Assembly (NCBI GenBank): GCA_000403945.1
Contig: APFI01000014.1
Location: 1 to 12,780 of the forward strand
From: Desulfovibrio sp. Dsv1
Lineage (GTDB): Bacteria > Desulfobacterota > Desulfovibrionia > Desulfovibrionales > Desulfovibrionaceae
Direction: 5' to 3'
DNA length: 12,780 nucleotides
Every line of letters starts with the position of its first letter. The stretch's first letter is position 1. The position numbers and the translations under genes were made by a program. Under the pieces are notes generated by a model. That model saw only the letters and a program-made list of their open reading frames with translations, was not told the origin of the DNA and searched no databases. Positions 5,313 through 12,617 of the stretch are shown in pieces.

Positions 5313-6530
5313 ATGCGGCGCATATTCAAGGCCGCGCTCACGGCGATCTGGTTCATGGTGCTGACCCTGCCGGTCATGGGCATCAAGCTGAACACGCTTG
5401 ACGAAACCGTGCAGTGGCGTTTTGATCGAATTCTCTGGCTAGGCGCGGGAGTTTTCGTTCTGTCCGTGATCTGGGACTGGTGTTTCTCGCGCAAGACCAA
5501 AGATTTGCCACTGCTGCGTCTGCCCCGACTCGGCGCGGGTCTGCGCACCCTGAACAAACGGCCCCGTCTCAAGACGGGCGGTCTGGCGGTTCTGGCCCTG
5601 TTCATGCTGACCATGCCCCTGATCAGTTCCTTTTATCAGACCAATATCATGATCTCGGCCCTGCTCTATGCCATGCTGGCGCTGGGTCTGAACATTGTGG
5701 TGGGTCTGGCCGGGCAGCTGGTGCTGGGCTATGTGGCTTTTTACGCTGTGGGTGCCTATGTCTACGGTCTGCTCTACCAGTTTCTGGGCTGGGGATTCTG
5801 GGCCTGTCTGCCCGTGGGCGGCGTATTGGCCATGCTTTTCGGTCTGGCCTTGGGTTTTCCGGTGCTGCGTCTGCGCGGCGACTATCTGGCCATTGTCACC
5901 CTCGGTTTCGGCGAAATCGTGCGCCTGGGCCTCCAGAATTGGACCAGCCTCACCGGCGGCCCGCGCGGTATCAGCGACATCCCCCGGCCCGGCTTTTTCG
6001 GCATGGAGATGGACATCAACGCCTCCACCACCTGTGTTTATTATCTGGTGCTGGCAGTGGTGGTCATCACCATCATCATGATCTCGCGGCTCAAAAATTC
6101 GCGTGTGGGCCTAGCCCTGCAAGCCCTGCGCGAGGATGAAATCGCCTGCGAGGCCATGGGTATCGACATCACCCGCGTCAAGCTCTCGGCCTTTGCCCTG
6201 GGCTCCTGCTGGGCCGGTTTCGCGGGCGTCATCTTCGCGGCCAAGACCACCTACATCAATCCCTCCAGCTTTACCTTCATGGAATCGGCCATGATTCTCT
6301 CCATGGTGGTGCTGGGCGGCATGGGTTCCATCGCTGGCGTGGTCATCGCGGCTCTGATCCTGATTCTGGTCCCAGAATACCTGCGCGCCTTTTCCGAATA
6401 CCGGATGCTGATCTTCGGCGCGATCATGGTGATCATGATGATCTTCCGGCCCCAAGGCCTGATCAGCGGCGAGAGCCGCCGTTACAGAATCAGCGCCCTG
6501 CACGGGGTCCACAACGGAGGCCGGGTATGA
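5313..6530 (+). CDS. livM: branched-chain amino-acid ABC transporter permease LivM
   Basis: The second permease subunit, pairing with LivH in the inner membrane. At 405 residues it has the long form, with an extra N-terminal part of about 85 residues (two hydrophobic spans around a charged loop) before the conserved core, as in E. coli LivM (about 425). The core carries ALGLNIVVGLAGQLVLGYVA, then VLRLRGDYLAIVTLGFGEIVR, both hallmarks of LivM. LREDEIACEAMGID precedes the coupling loop, and VLGGMGSIAGVV lies near the end. ATG 5313 follows the livH stop by 2 nt with AAGGTG as a modest ribosome-binding site. The TGA (6528-6530) overlaps the livG start as ATGA, implying translational coupling. Confidence 0.94.
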   Translation: MRRIFKAALTAIWFMVLTLPVMGIKLNTLDETVQWRFDRILWLGAGVFVLSVIWDWCFSRKTKDLPLLRLPRLGAGLRTLNKRPRLKTGGLAVLALFMLTMPLISSFYQTNIMISALLYAMLALGLNIVVGLAGQLVLGYVAFYAVGAYVYGLLYQFLGWGFWACLPVGGVLAMLFGLALGFPVLRLRGDYLAIVTLGFGEIVRLGLQNWTSLTGGPRGISDIPRPGFFGMEMDINASTTCVYYLVLAVVVITIIMISRLKNSRVGLALQALREDEIACEAMGIDITRVKLSAFALGSCWAGFAGVIFAAKTTYINPSSFTFMESAMILSMVVLGGMGSIAGVVIAALILILVPEYLRAFSEYRMLIFGAIMVIMMIFRPQGLISGESRRYRISALHGVHNGGRV

Positions 6531-7312
6531 GGCCGGTGCTGGAAGTTTCGGGCCTTTCTCAGGATTTCGGCGGTCTGCGCGCCTTGAGCGATCTGGACCT
6601 ACGCGTGGACACCGATGAGATTGTGGCCCTCATCGGCCCCAACGGCGCGGGCAAAACCACGTTTTTCAACTGCGTCACCGGCATCTACACGCCCACCGAG
6701 GGCGGGATGTTCCTCTACGACGCCGATGGCGAAAAGCATCTGCTCAACGGCAAAAAACCGCACGTCATCACGGCCATGGGCATGGCCCGCACCTTTCAAA
6801 ACATCCGCCTGTTCAGCGGCATGACCGTGCTGGAAAACGTCATGGTGGGGCGCCATTGCCGCACCCGCGCGGGCATCTGGGGCGCGCTGTCGCGTGGCGG
6901 CCATACCCGCCGCGAGGAGCAGGAAAGCATCGACATCAGCTATGCCCTGCTGGAAAGCCTGCATCTGCAGGAACTCTGGAACGAAAAGGCCCGTAATCTG
7001 CCCTACGGCGCCCAGCGTCGCCTGGAAATCGCCCGCGCTCTTGCCACCGATCCGCGCATGCTGCTGCTGGACGAACCCGCCGCAGGCATGAACCCCCAGG
7101 AAACCCACGAGCTGGAAATCCTGGTGCGCGGCATCCGCGACGCGCGGAACCTTTCCATTCTGCTCATCGAGCATGACATGAGTATGGTCATGTCCCTTTC
7201 GGACCGCATCTACGTCATGGAATACGGATCCTGCATCGCCATGGGCAAACCCGAGGAAGTGCGTGCCAATCCGCGCGTGATCAAGGCCTATCTGGGAGAA
7301 AATGATGCTTGA
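6527..7312 (+). CDS. livG: branched-chain amino-acid ABC transporter ATPase LivG
   Basis: One of the two cytoplasmic ATPases that drive import. The 261-residue protein has Walker A GPNGAGKTT (37-45), a Q-loop at TFQNIRLF, a signature region LPYGAQRRLEIARAL (about 158-172), Walker B MLLLDEPAAGMNP (about 178-190) and the switch histidine in LLIEHDMSMV (about 212). The LSGGQ motif is replaced by PYGAQ, which is normal for LivG (usually SYGQQ) and not a defect. The C-terminal tail, GKPEEVRANPRVIKAYLGE, is typical. The start overlaps the livM stop by 4 nt and the end overlaps livF by 8 nt (11 if livF starts at 7302), as expected in a tightly coupled operon. Confidence 0.95.
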   Translation: MRPVLEVSGLSQDFGGLRALSDLDLRVDTDEIVALIGPNGAGKTTFFNCVTGIYTPTEGGMFLYDADGEKHLLNGKKPHVITAMGMARTFQNIRLFSGMTVLENVMVGRHCRTRAGIWGALSRGGHTRREEQESIDISYALLESLHLQELWNEKARNLPYGAQRRLEIARALATDPRMLLLDEPAAGMNPQETHELEILVRGIRDARNLSILLIEHDMSMVMSLSDRIYVMEYGSCIAMGKPEEVRANPRVIKAYLGENDA

Positions 7313-8009
7313 GCTCCGCAACGTGGATACCTATTACGGCAACATCCAGGCCCTGCGCGGAGTTTCCCTGCATGTGGACGACGACGAGATCGTCACACTG
7401 ATCGGCGCCAACGGCGCGGGCAAATCCACGACACTGATGACCGTTTGCGGCATCAACCGACCGCGCCGGGGTGAAATTATCTGGAACGGCACACCCATCC
7501 ACGAACTGCCGCCGCACGAAATCGTGACTCTGGGCATTTCCCAGGTGCCGGAAGGCCGCCTGATCTTCCCGGACCTCAGTGTGCGCGAAAATCTGGACCT
7601 CGGTGCTTTTCTGCGCCGGGACAGCCAGGGTATCAAAGATGACATGGACTATGTGTTCAGCCTCTTTCCCATTCTGGCCGAACGCCGCCGCCAAGCGAGC
7701 GGCACCCTTTCCGGCGGCGAACAGCAGATGCTGGCCATCAGCCGCGCGCTCATGGGCCGTCCCAAGCTGCTCCTGCTGGACGAGCCCTCTCTGGGCCTCG
7801 CGCCCATCATCATCCGGCAGATCTTCTCCATCATCCGCAAGGTCAATGCCGACGGCACCACGGTTTTTCTGGTGGAGCAGAACGCCAACCAAGCCCTGCG
7901 CATCGCCCATCGCGGCTATGTGATGGAAAACGGCCGGATCGTCATGGAAGGCAGATCCGCCAATCTGCTGCAGAGCGACGAAGTGCGCAGCGCCTATCTC
8001 GGCATATAG
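7305..8009 (+). CDS. livF: branched-chain amino-acid ABC transporter ATPase LivF
   Basis: The partner ATPase of LivG. The 234-residue protein has Walker A GANGAGKST (about 34-42), signature LSGGEQQMLAISRAL (about 135-149), Walker B LLLLDEPSLGL (about 155-165) and VEQNANQ in place of the H-loop, which is typical of LivF. SQVPEGRLIFPDLSVRENL after the Q-loop is also a family mark. Two ATGs are available. ATG 7305 has better spacing (6 nt) from GGAG at 7295-7298 than ATG 7302, which adds one Met. The start lies inside the end of livG. It is the last gene of the operon. No clear intrinsic terminator is visible in the 128 nt that follow, only short GCCGG/CCGGC pairings without a T run. Confidence 0.95.
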   Translation: MLELRNVDTYYGNIQALRGVSLHVDDDEIVTLIGANGAGKSTTLMTVCGINRPRRGEIIWNGTPIHELPPHEIVTLGISQVPEGRLIFPDLSVRENLDLGAFLRRDSQGIKDDMDYVFSLFPILAERRRQASGTLSGGEQQMLAISRALMGRPKLLLLDEPSLGLAPIIIRQIFSIIRKVNADGTTVFLVEQNANQALRIAHRGYVMENGRIVMEGRSANLLQSDEVRSAYLGI

Positions 8010-8137
8010 CGCCCACGCCGCGCGTCCGCATCTGGGAGCAGATTACCTTTAAGATTATACATGGCCGGGACACGCTGTTATGACCGGCAAATTTCACGCC
8101 GGACGCCGGAGTCTCACCTCAATAAAACGGAATTACT

Positions 8138-8557
8138 CTACGCGGGCGTGAAGCCCTCGGAACGGAACTTGCTGTAAAAACGCCCAGACACGGCGGTGAA
8201 CCGCAGCACGCAGTAATCCGGATCAAGCAGGCCCAAAGGGTAATAGAGCGTATCGCTCTCACGCCAGATTCTGGATTTGTTCTCCAGATCCTCCAGCACT
8301 TCCATCCCGCCCCTGAACATCACCCCCCGGAAAAAACGCCGGTCACAGAAATAGACGCAGGCCCTCGGATCGTGCCGGTACTGCCGCACGCGCAGGGATG
8401 AGAGCTTGGTGGTGAAGTAAAAAACTCGCAAGCCTTCCCGCAGGCGCGGGGCCAGTATGGCCTTGACGTTGGGAAAGCCGTCGGCGTCCAGAGAACCGAT
8501 GAAGGCGGTGCTTTGCCTGTCGATAAGTTTTCCCAAAGTCTGCTCGGAATTTTTCAC
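8138..8557 (-). CDS. pyridoxamine 5'-phosphate oxidase-like flavin-binding protein
   Basis: A 139-residue protein of the PNPOx-like split-barrel fold (general stress protein 26 type), expected to bind FMN or a related flavin. Its substrate is unknown. It opens SEQTLGKLIDRQSTAFIGSL, followed by DADGFPNVKAILAPR, FYFTTKLSSLRVRQYRHDP (the phosphate-binding Ser/Arg region) and ACVYFCDRRFFRGVMFRG. The end, LLDPDYCVLRFTAVSGRFYS, is a strong match to the pattern of this group in gut anaerobes. The frame is open much further upstream, but that extension is the antisense of the neighbouring gene. GTG 8557 is chosen because GGGAGG lies 5 nt before it and the length then fits the family. It sits downstream of, and co-directional with, the glycosyltransferase gene, but a 163-nt gap with its own -10-like TATAGT suggests separate transcription. 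Confidence 0.85.
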   Translation of the reverse strand: MKNSEQTLGKLIDRQSTAFIGSLDADGFPNVKAILAPRLREGLRVFYFTTKLSSLRVRQYRHDPRACVYFCDRRFFRGVMFRGGMEVLEDLENKSRIWRESDTLYYPLGLLDPDYCVLRFTAVSGRFYSKFRSEGFTPA

Positions 8558-8577
8558 GCGCGCCTCCCTGATCAACG

Positions 8578-8718
8578 ACCTGTTATCACTATAGAATTTT
8601 TGTTTGCCTGCAAGAAAGATAAGCTTGCTTTGAGGGAGTGTACCCTTATGGTACTTGACAGAAAAAGCAGGTGGAATCTGACGCCGCAGACGGGCAAAAA
8701 GGCATAGTGATAACAGGT
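8578..8718. repeat. 141-bp segment bounded by perfect 15-bp inverted repeats
   Basis: ACCTGTTATCACTAT (8578-8592) recurs as its exact reverse complement at 8704-8718. The segment fills nearly the whole gap between the glycosyltransferase stop (8721) and the PNPOx-like start (8557). The left arm overlaps a minus-strand -10-like TATAGT (8595-8590). A miniature transposable element or paired operator sites are the two readings. No clear target-site duplication is seen beside the arms. Confidence 0.55.
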
Positions 8719-8720
8719 AG

Positions 8721-9806
8721 CTAGCCTTCTTCCACTGGCGGCGCGCCGTGCGTCGGCAGACTGCCGTGCCGGATGAAGTGGTCCACCAGACCAAAAACCA
8801 TTTCATTGCCGCAGAAATTTCCGGTCGCGATAGCAGCCTTGAACTCCGGCAGCCTAGCCTCGAAACGCCGCAGCAGTTCCGGATCCAGACCGAGCATGTC
8901 GGCCTGCATGCCGTAATGCAGGCGTTCCACATAAAGAGCGTTGAAGCGCTGTTCCAACATGGCTTTGAGCGGCAGGGCCAGAATGGGTTTGCCCAGATAC
9001 AGGGCCTCGCCCATCAGGGTATGTCCGCCGCCCTGGATCACATAGGAGCAGCCCTCCAGCAGACGCAAAAAGCCCTCCTCGCTCTTCCGCATGAAGACCA
9101 CATTGCCCTCGCGCCCTTCGGTACGGTCATAGCCGTATACGTAGCAGGTCTTATCCGTGGCCGCGCGCAGAAAATACACCAGCTTCCTGTGAGTGGAATT
9201 GCTCTGATAGACCAGCACATGCCCCTCATCGCGGGGATGCAGACCCAGCACGCTGTCGCGCAGGATGGGCGGCGCCACGCGGGTCTTGTAGCGCGGCAAT
9301 ACTGGTGGCGCGTAAAAAGAGATTATCAGGTTTTCCGCCGTGGGCCGGAACAGACAGCGCGGGGGCAGCCCCTGCACGAATGCGTCCCACCACATGCCGG
9401 GCGGCAGATTGTGACGGCAACAGGTGATGATATGCTGATGATCCAAGGTGAGACAGGGCAGGCCCGCCTGTTCGGCGGCGCGCGGCACGAAATATTCAAG
9501 ATCGGTCATGCAGACGTCGGGCCTGAATTCGTCCATGATCCGCAACACCCGGTCGATATAGCGCCGCCGGTGCAGGAGCAGCGGCACGGCGCGGGCGATG
9601 GTCGCCCCCAGGTCCACTTTGTAGTTTTTGAACACCGTGCCCAGATTGGGCAGGCGGCGGACGGGAAATTCCACTTCCAGCACCTTGGGAGCATCGTCAT
9701 CGGCCACAAAAAGAAATTCGTGGCGAGAAAGCCGACGGGCAATGGTCAGGCCCCGCATGGCGTGCCCGTGGCCGGTACCGTGAATGCCGTAAAGTACGCG
9801 CGCCAT
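8721..9806 (-). CDS. MJ1255-type glycosyltransferase (GT-B fold, MurG-like)
   Basis: A 361-residue protein of the glycosyltransferase group related to MurG and the archaeal/bacterial MJ1255 family. The N-terminus reads MARVLYGIHGTGHGHAMRG, the glycine-rich acceptor-side loop. The C-terminal half has VIQGGGHTLMGEALYLGKP and then LPLKAMLEQRFNALYVE, the nucleotide-sugar binding pattern of GT-B enzymes (GG-x-x-T-x-x-E-A-L...P...EQ-x-x-N-A). The donor and acceptor are unknown. A role in polysaccharide or glycolipid synthesis is the general expectation. ATG 9806 is chosen because AAGGAGCGGT precedes it directly and it gives the family start. A longer in-frame extension to 9866 lacks this support. 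A degraded family-2 glycosyltransferase lies divergently upstream, so the locus may once have been a small glycan cluster. Confidence 0.82.
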   Translation of the reverse strand: MARVLYGIHGTGHGHAMRGLTIARRLSRHEFLFVADDDAPKVLEVEFPVRRLPNLGTVFKNYKVDLGATIARAVPLLLHRRRYIDRVLRIMDEFRPDVCMTDLEYFVPRAAEQAGLPCLTLDHQHIITCCRHNLPPGMWWDAFVQGLPPRCLFRPTAENLIISFYAPPVLPRYKTRVAPPILRDSVLGLHPRDEGHVLVYQSNSTHRKLVYFLRAATDKTCYVYGYDRTEGREGNVVFMRKSEEGFLRLLEGCSYVIQGGGHTLMGEALYLGKPILALPLKAMLEQRFNALYVERLHYGMQADMLGLDPELLRRFEARLPEFKAAIATGNFCGNEMVFGLVDHFIRHGSLPTHGAPPVEEG

Positions 9807-9949
9807 ACCGCTCCTTATCTGGAAAATTTCGCGGATAGATTTACCAATGGAAAAAAGGCTCGTCAATCAGAAGCGCACCGGGACGGCACAAGGTGACAGG
9901 GCAACGCCTTTTTGATCCGATGGACCTGCATCTGTTCAAAGGCTTGTGC

Positions 9950-9979
9950 TTGACGGCTGCCAGCCTTTTTTTCTACCAT
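9950..9979 (+). promoter_or_regulatory. promoter-like sequence before the GT2 remnant
   Basis: TTGACG (9950-9955) and TACCAT (9974-9979) are spaced 18 nt apart, and GAGGAG (9994-9999) plus ATG follow. The promoter is plausible although the gene it serves is broken. Confidence 0.4.
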
Positions 9980-10001
9980 TTTTACCCACACAAGAGGAGC
10001 A

Positions 10002-10346
10002 ATGATGGAACAGGACTTCCAGAGCCATTTGTCCGGCGTCGCGCCCGTCCGCAACGTAACCATTCCGGCAGTTGAACCGTCCGCGCGCCATGCGCGAGAC
10101 GATCCTCGCCCTGCGCCGGACCTCGCAGGAAATCCCCTTTGATATCACCGTGGTGGACAACGGCAGCGATCCCGCTTTGGTCGAAACTCTTCTGGCTCTC
10201 AGGGAGCGCGGCGTCATCGACATATTACGGTCGTGAACCGCAGCTTCAGAGAGCATATCATGACCTTTCGGCATGATCCGGCTGCGGCGCAGACCCTCAG
10301 GGCCAGTCTGGCACGACACGACCAGGGCGGAGGCGCGACCCGGTGA
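10002..10346 (+). pseudogene. family-2 glycosyltransferase remnant
   Basis: A good ribosome-binding site (GAGGAG, 9994-9999) precedes ATG 10002/10005 and a short N-terminus (EQDFQSHLSGVAPVRNVTIP), which looks like the start of a GT-A strand. The frame then shifts near 10070-10090. The next piece (ATG 10090 to TGA 10234-10236) reads ETILALRRTSQEIPFDITVV and then DNGSDPALVETLLALRERG, the classic VVDNGSD nucleotide-binding motif of GT2 enzymes. From 10233 another frame gives RSFREHIMTFRHDPAAAQ, a plausible C-terminal tail to TGA 10344-10346. The whole catalytic middle, including the DxD region, is missing. The gene has therefore lost roughly 150-200 codons by deletion (size inferred from the family) as well as the frame. 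No product with activity is expected. Confidence 0.7.
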
Positions 10347-10361
10347 CGACGCTTCCTCCGC

Positions 10362-10390
10362 TTGCTCTCGACGGCCGAATCCGGCATACT
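10362..10390 (+). promoter_or_regulatory. possible promoter for the TPR-like gene
   Basis: TTGCTC (10362-10367), a 17-nt spacer and CATACT (10385-10390) form a moderate sigma-70-type match 31 nt upstream of ATG 10421. The gene has only a distant GGAAGAGG as ribosome-binding site. Confidence 0.33.
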
Positions 10391-10420
10391 GATGGGAAGA
10401 GGTTACCTTAAAAATTCGCT

Positions 10421-11011
10421 ATGAATGCACGTAAAATCCGCGAAGATCTGGGCCGTGCCAAGGCCAGCTGCCAGCGGCGCGACTTTTTGCGCGCCGTCTA
10501 TCTGACCATCAACGCCCTCAAGGAGTTAGGGGGGCAAAACGTGCCCACGGATATGCGCGGCGACTTTCGTACAACGCTCTCCGTGCTGACTTCGGACCCG
10601 CAGTATAAAAAAGAATGCGGCCAGCCCCTGATCTATCAGCCGGGCAAGGAACGCGAACTGCTCATTTTTTTCATCAACCTCTACAAGAAGCTCCAGGGCC
10701 AGGAAAACCAAGAGGACTACAAAACAACCCTGCAACGCAAGATCAATCTGGACCGCTGCCTCAAGGACGGCAAGCTCTTCCTGAAGCAGGGCAAGCCCTC
10801 CGAAGCCGACACCAGCTTTGCCGAAGCCCTCAAATACTATGAAAACGAATTTGCCGTCTTTTCCATAATGGCCAAGACCATGCTGGAGGCGGGCGAATAC
10901 GTCCGCGCCTTGGGCCATGTGCGCAGGGGGCTCAAGGAACGCCCCGAAGATGCGGATCTGCGCCGGCTGGCCGAGGAATGCCTGCGTCTGCGGGCCCAGG
11001 CCAATCGCTAG
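10421..11011 (+). CDS. TPR-like hypothetical protein
   Basis: A soluble 196-residue protein with no signal peptide and no membrane span. It is highly charged, with strong codon bias like its neighbours. The C-terminal half (about residues 113-190) reads as two to three helix-turn-helix repeats: GKLFLKQGKPSEADTSFAEA, then MAKTMLEAGEYVRALGHVRR, then ERPEDADLRRLAEECLR. The Gly/Ala/Tyr/Pro positions fit tetratricopeptide repeats, which mediate protein-protein contact. The N-terminal half (KIREDLGRAKASCQRRDFLRA) is also helical and may hold a degenerate repeat. ATG 10421 is the only upstream start that fits; its ribosome-binding site is weak. It stands alone between a broken glycosyltransferase and the repair operon. 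I do not recognise a specific family and assign no pathway. Confidence 0.75.
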   Translation: MNARKIREDLGRAKASCQRRDFLRAVYLTINALKELGGQNVPTDMRGDFRTTLSVLTSDPQYKKECGQPLIYQPGKERELLIFFINLYKKLQGQENQEDYKTTLQRKINLDRCLKDGKLFLKQGKPSEADTSFAEALKYYENEFAVFSIMAKTMLEAGEYVRALGHVRRGLKERPEDADLRRLAEECLRLRAQANR

Positions 11012-11336
11012 AGCCTTTGACACTTGAAATGCTCGCTTACGACGGGCAAAGCCCCCCTACTGGCATTCCGCAGCAAGGATTTGCCTGCAAATCCTTGCCG
11101 TTCGGTTGACGCATTCCATGCATAATTTGCTCTGGGTTCAGCCGCGCTCTGCTGTTCCTGTTTTTCCTTTCTCCCTCCCCATAGTGTTTGGGTACACCCC
11201 TCTCCGTCCGCGAATTTCCAGAAAAATGTCTGGCGGATGGCCGTCACACTTGTCATAATGCTTGAAAAAGTCTAGCTTTTCACGACTATTCTTTTCGTAT
11301 GCCATCTTTTTATCATACGCAAGCGAGGCTTTGCGC
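11012..11336. other. 325-nt intergenic region with hairpins
   Basis: No gene is supported here. The region holds a strong 11-bp-stem hairpin (11073-11098) and a small CCAGA/TCTGG hairpin (11218-11234). It also has a CATAAT -10-like box at 11254-11259 with only a poor -35, and a CGTATG/CATACG inverted repeat just upstream of the nuclease start. The promoter of the repair operon presumably lies in the right part. The open frame before ATG 11337 has no family similarity. Confidence 0.4.
11073..11098. repeat. 11-bp-stem tetraloop hairpin
   Basis: GCAAGGATTTG (11073-11083) pairs perfectly with CAAATCCTTGC (11088-11098) over a CCTG loop. It lies 62 nt after the TPR-like gene. No T run follows on the plus strand, so it is not a classic terminator. 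A dispersed extragenic palindrome or an RNA 3'-end stabiliser is possible. Confidence 0.5.
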
Positions 11337-12617
11337 ATGGACGCTATACGGTACATCCACGCGGCCGATCTGCATCTGGACACGCCCTTTCAGGGACTTT
11401 CGCGCGAGACGGCCCAAGGCGGGCATCTGGCGCGGTTACTGCGCAACGCCACCTTCACGGCTCTGGAGCGCCTGTTCGGTTTCTGTGAGGCTGAAAAACC
11501 CGACTTTCTGGTGCTGGCCGGCGACATTTACAATCAGGAAAATTACAGCGTCAAAGCCCAGCTTCGCCTGCGCGACGGCTGCGAACGCCTGAACCGACTG
11601 GGCATCCGCGTTTTTCTGGCCCACGGCAACCATGACCCGCTGGATTCGCGACTCAATGCCGTGGAATGGCCGGACAACGTCACGATTTTCGGGCCGGAGC
11701 CGGAGCGTCATTTGCTGGAGAAGGATGGCCGCCCCCTGGCCGTGATCCACGGCATCAGCCACGCCAGGTCCAGAGAAGGCCGCAACCTGGCCCGCTTCTT
11801 CCAGCGCGACGCGCGTTATGACTGTTTCCAGCTGGGCGTGCTGCACTGCACTGTGGAAGGCGAGAGCAAGACCGACCGCTATGCTCCCTGCGCCCTGGAC
11901 GATCTCAAGTCCGTGGGGCTGGACGCCTGGGCGCTGGGGCACGTGCACGAACGCCGCATGCTTTCGGAAGCGCCCTTCATAGCCTATCCCGGCAGCACCC
12001 AAGGTCTGCACGTCAATGAGCCGGGTCCGCGCGGCTGCCTTTTGGTCACGGCCGAGCCCCGGGGCGGATCCTACGTCTGTGACGCCGGTTTCCAGCTTCT
12101 AGGGCCCGTGCAGTGGGAAAAGCTGGACCTGAACCTGGACGGCGTGAGCCATCTGGAAGAGGTGGAACGCCGCCTGAACCAGTGTCTGGAAGCTGCGGCA
12201 CAAGCTGCGGCCCCCGCCTGTGAGGCGATTATGGCCCGCGTGACCCTGAGCGGGCGCACCACTCTGGACGCCATGCTGCACGATGCCGCCAATCAGGAGG
12301 ATCTGGCCGAGCGCCTCCGGCATCTGAGCTCGGGTATGCCGGGCGTCTGGCTCAAGGATCTGCGGGTGGAAACCCGCCCCTTCACGGAACGTTCCGAATA
12401 TCTGCAGCGCGAGGATCTACTGGGCGAGACCATGCGCCTGATCGAGCGCATGCGCGGAAGCCGGGAAGCCCTGCAAAAGGTTGCCGGTCCGGCCTTGGCC
12501 CCGCTGGTCGAGCACACCCGTCTGCGTAAGGCCCTGACACCGCCCGACGATGCCCAAATGCATGCCCTGCTGCAGGAGGCCGAACGCCTCTGCGTGGATC
12601 TGCTGGAGGTCCGCTGA
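11337..12617 (+). CDS. DNA repair exonuclease YhaO/SbcD/Mre11-type metallophosphoesterase
   Basis: A 426-residue two-metal phosphoesterase of the YhaO family, the nuclease partner of a YhaN/SbcC-like ATPase in processing DNA ends. The metal-ligand motifs appear in order: ADLHLDTPF (Asp11, His13), LVLAGDIYN (Asp63), AHGNHDP (Asn98, His99, Asp100), GVLHCTVE (His170) and LGHVHERR (His202, His204). The family's usual second aspartate in GDxxD is Asn66 here, a change seen in YhaO-type proteins as I recall them. The C-terminal 200 residues form the less conserved capping and ATPase-binding part. ATG 11337 gives the family start (AIRYIHAADLHLD), with GAGG 9 nt upstream. A longer TTG-initiated frame adds unrelated residues. 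The TGA overlaps the next ATG by one base (TGATG), so the two partners are translationally coupled. Confidence 0.9.
   Translation: MDAIRYIHAADLHLDTPFQGLSRETAQGGHLARLLRNATFTALERLFGFCEAEKPDFLVLAGDIYNQENYSVKAQLRLRDGCERLNRLGIRVFLAHGNHDPLDSRLNAVEWPDNVTIFGPEPERHLLEKDGRPLAVIHGISHARSREGRNLARFFQRDARYDCFQLGVLHCTVEGESKTDRYAPCALDDLKSVGLDAWALGHVHERRMLSEAPFIAYPGSTQGLHVNEPGPRGCLLVTAEPRGGSYVCDAGFQLLGPVQWEKLDLNLDGVSHLEEVERRLNQCLEAAAQAAAPACEAIMARVTLSGRTTLDAMLHDAANQEDLAERLRHLSSGMPGVWLKDLRVETRPFTERSEYLQREDLLGETMRLIERMRGSREALQKVAGPALAPLVEHTRLRKALTPPDDAQMHALLQEAERLCVDLLEVR

Noticed and set aside
6599..7321. 240-codon minus-strand open frame opposite livG
   Set aside because: Shadow of an ABC ATPase with Walker motifs in the correct frame.
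8558..8932. N-terminal extension of the PNPOx-like frame to 8932
   Set aside because: The added residues are antisense-like translation of the end of the neighbouring glycosyltransferase gene and of the inverted-repeat gap. GTG 8557 has a good ribosome-binding site and gives the family length.
8748..9896. 382-codon plus-strand open frame opposite the glycosyltransferase gene
   Set aside because: It is the antisense shadow of a well-supported GT-B gene with clear motifs and ribosome-binding site. The antisense translation has no family features.
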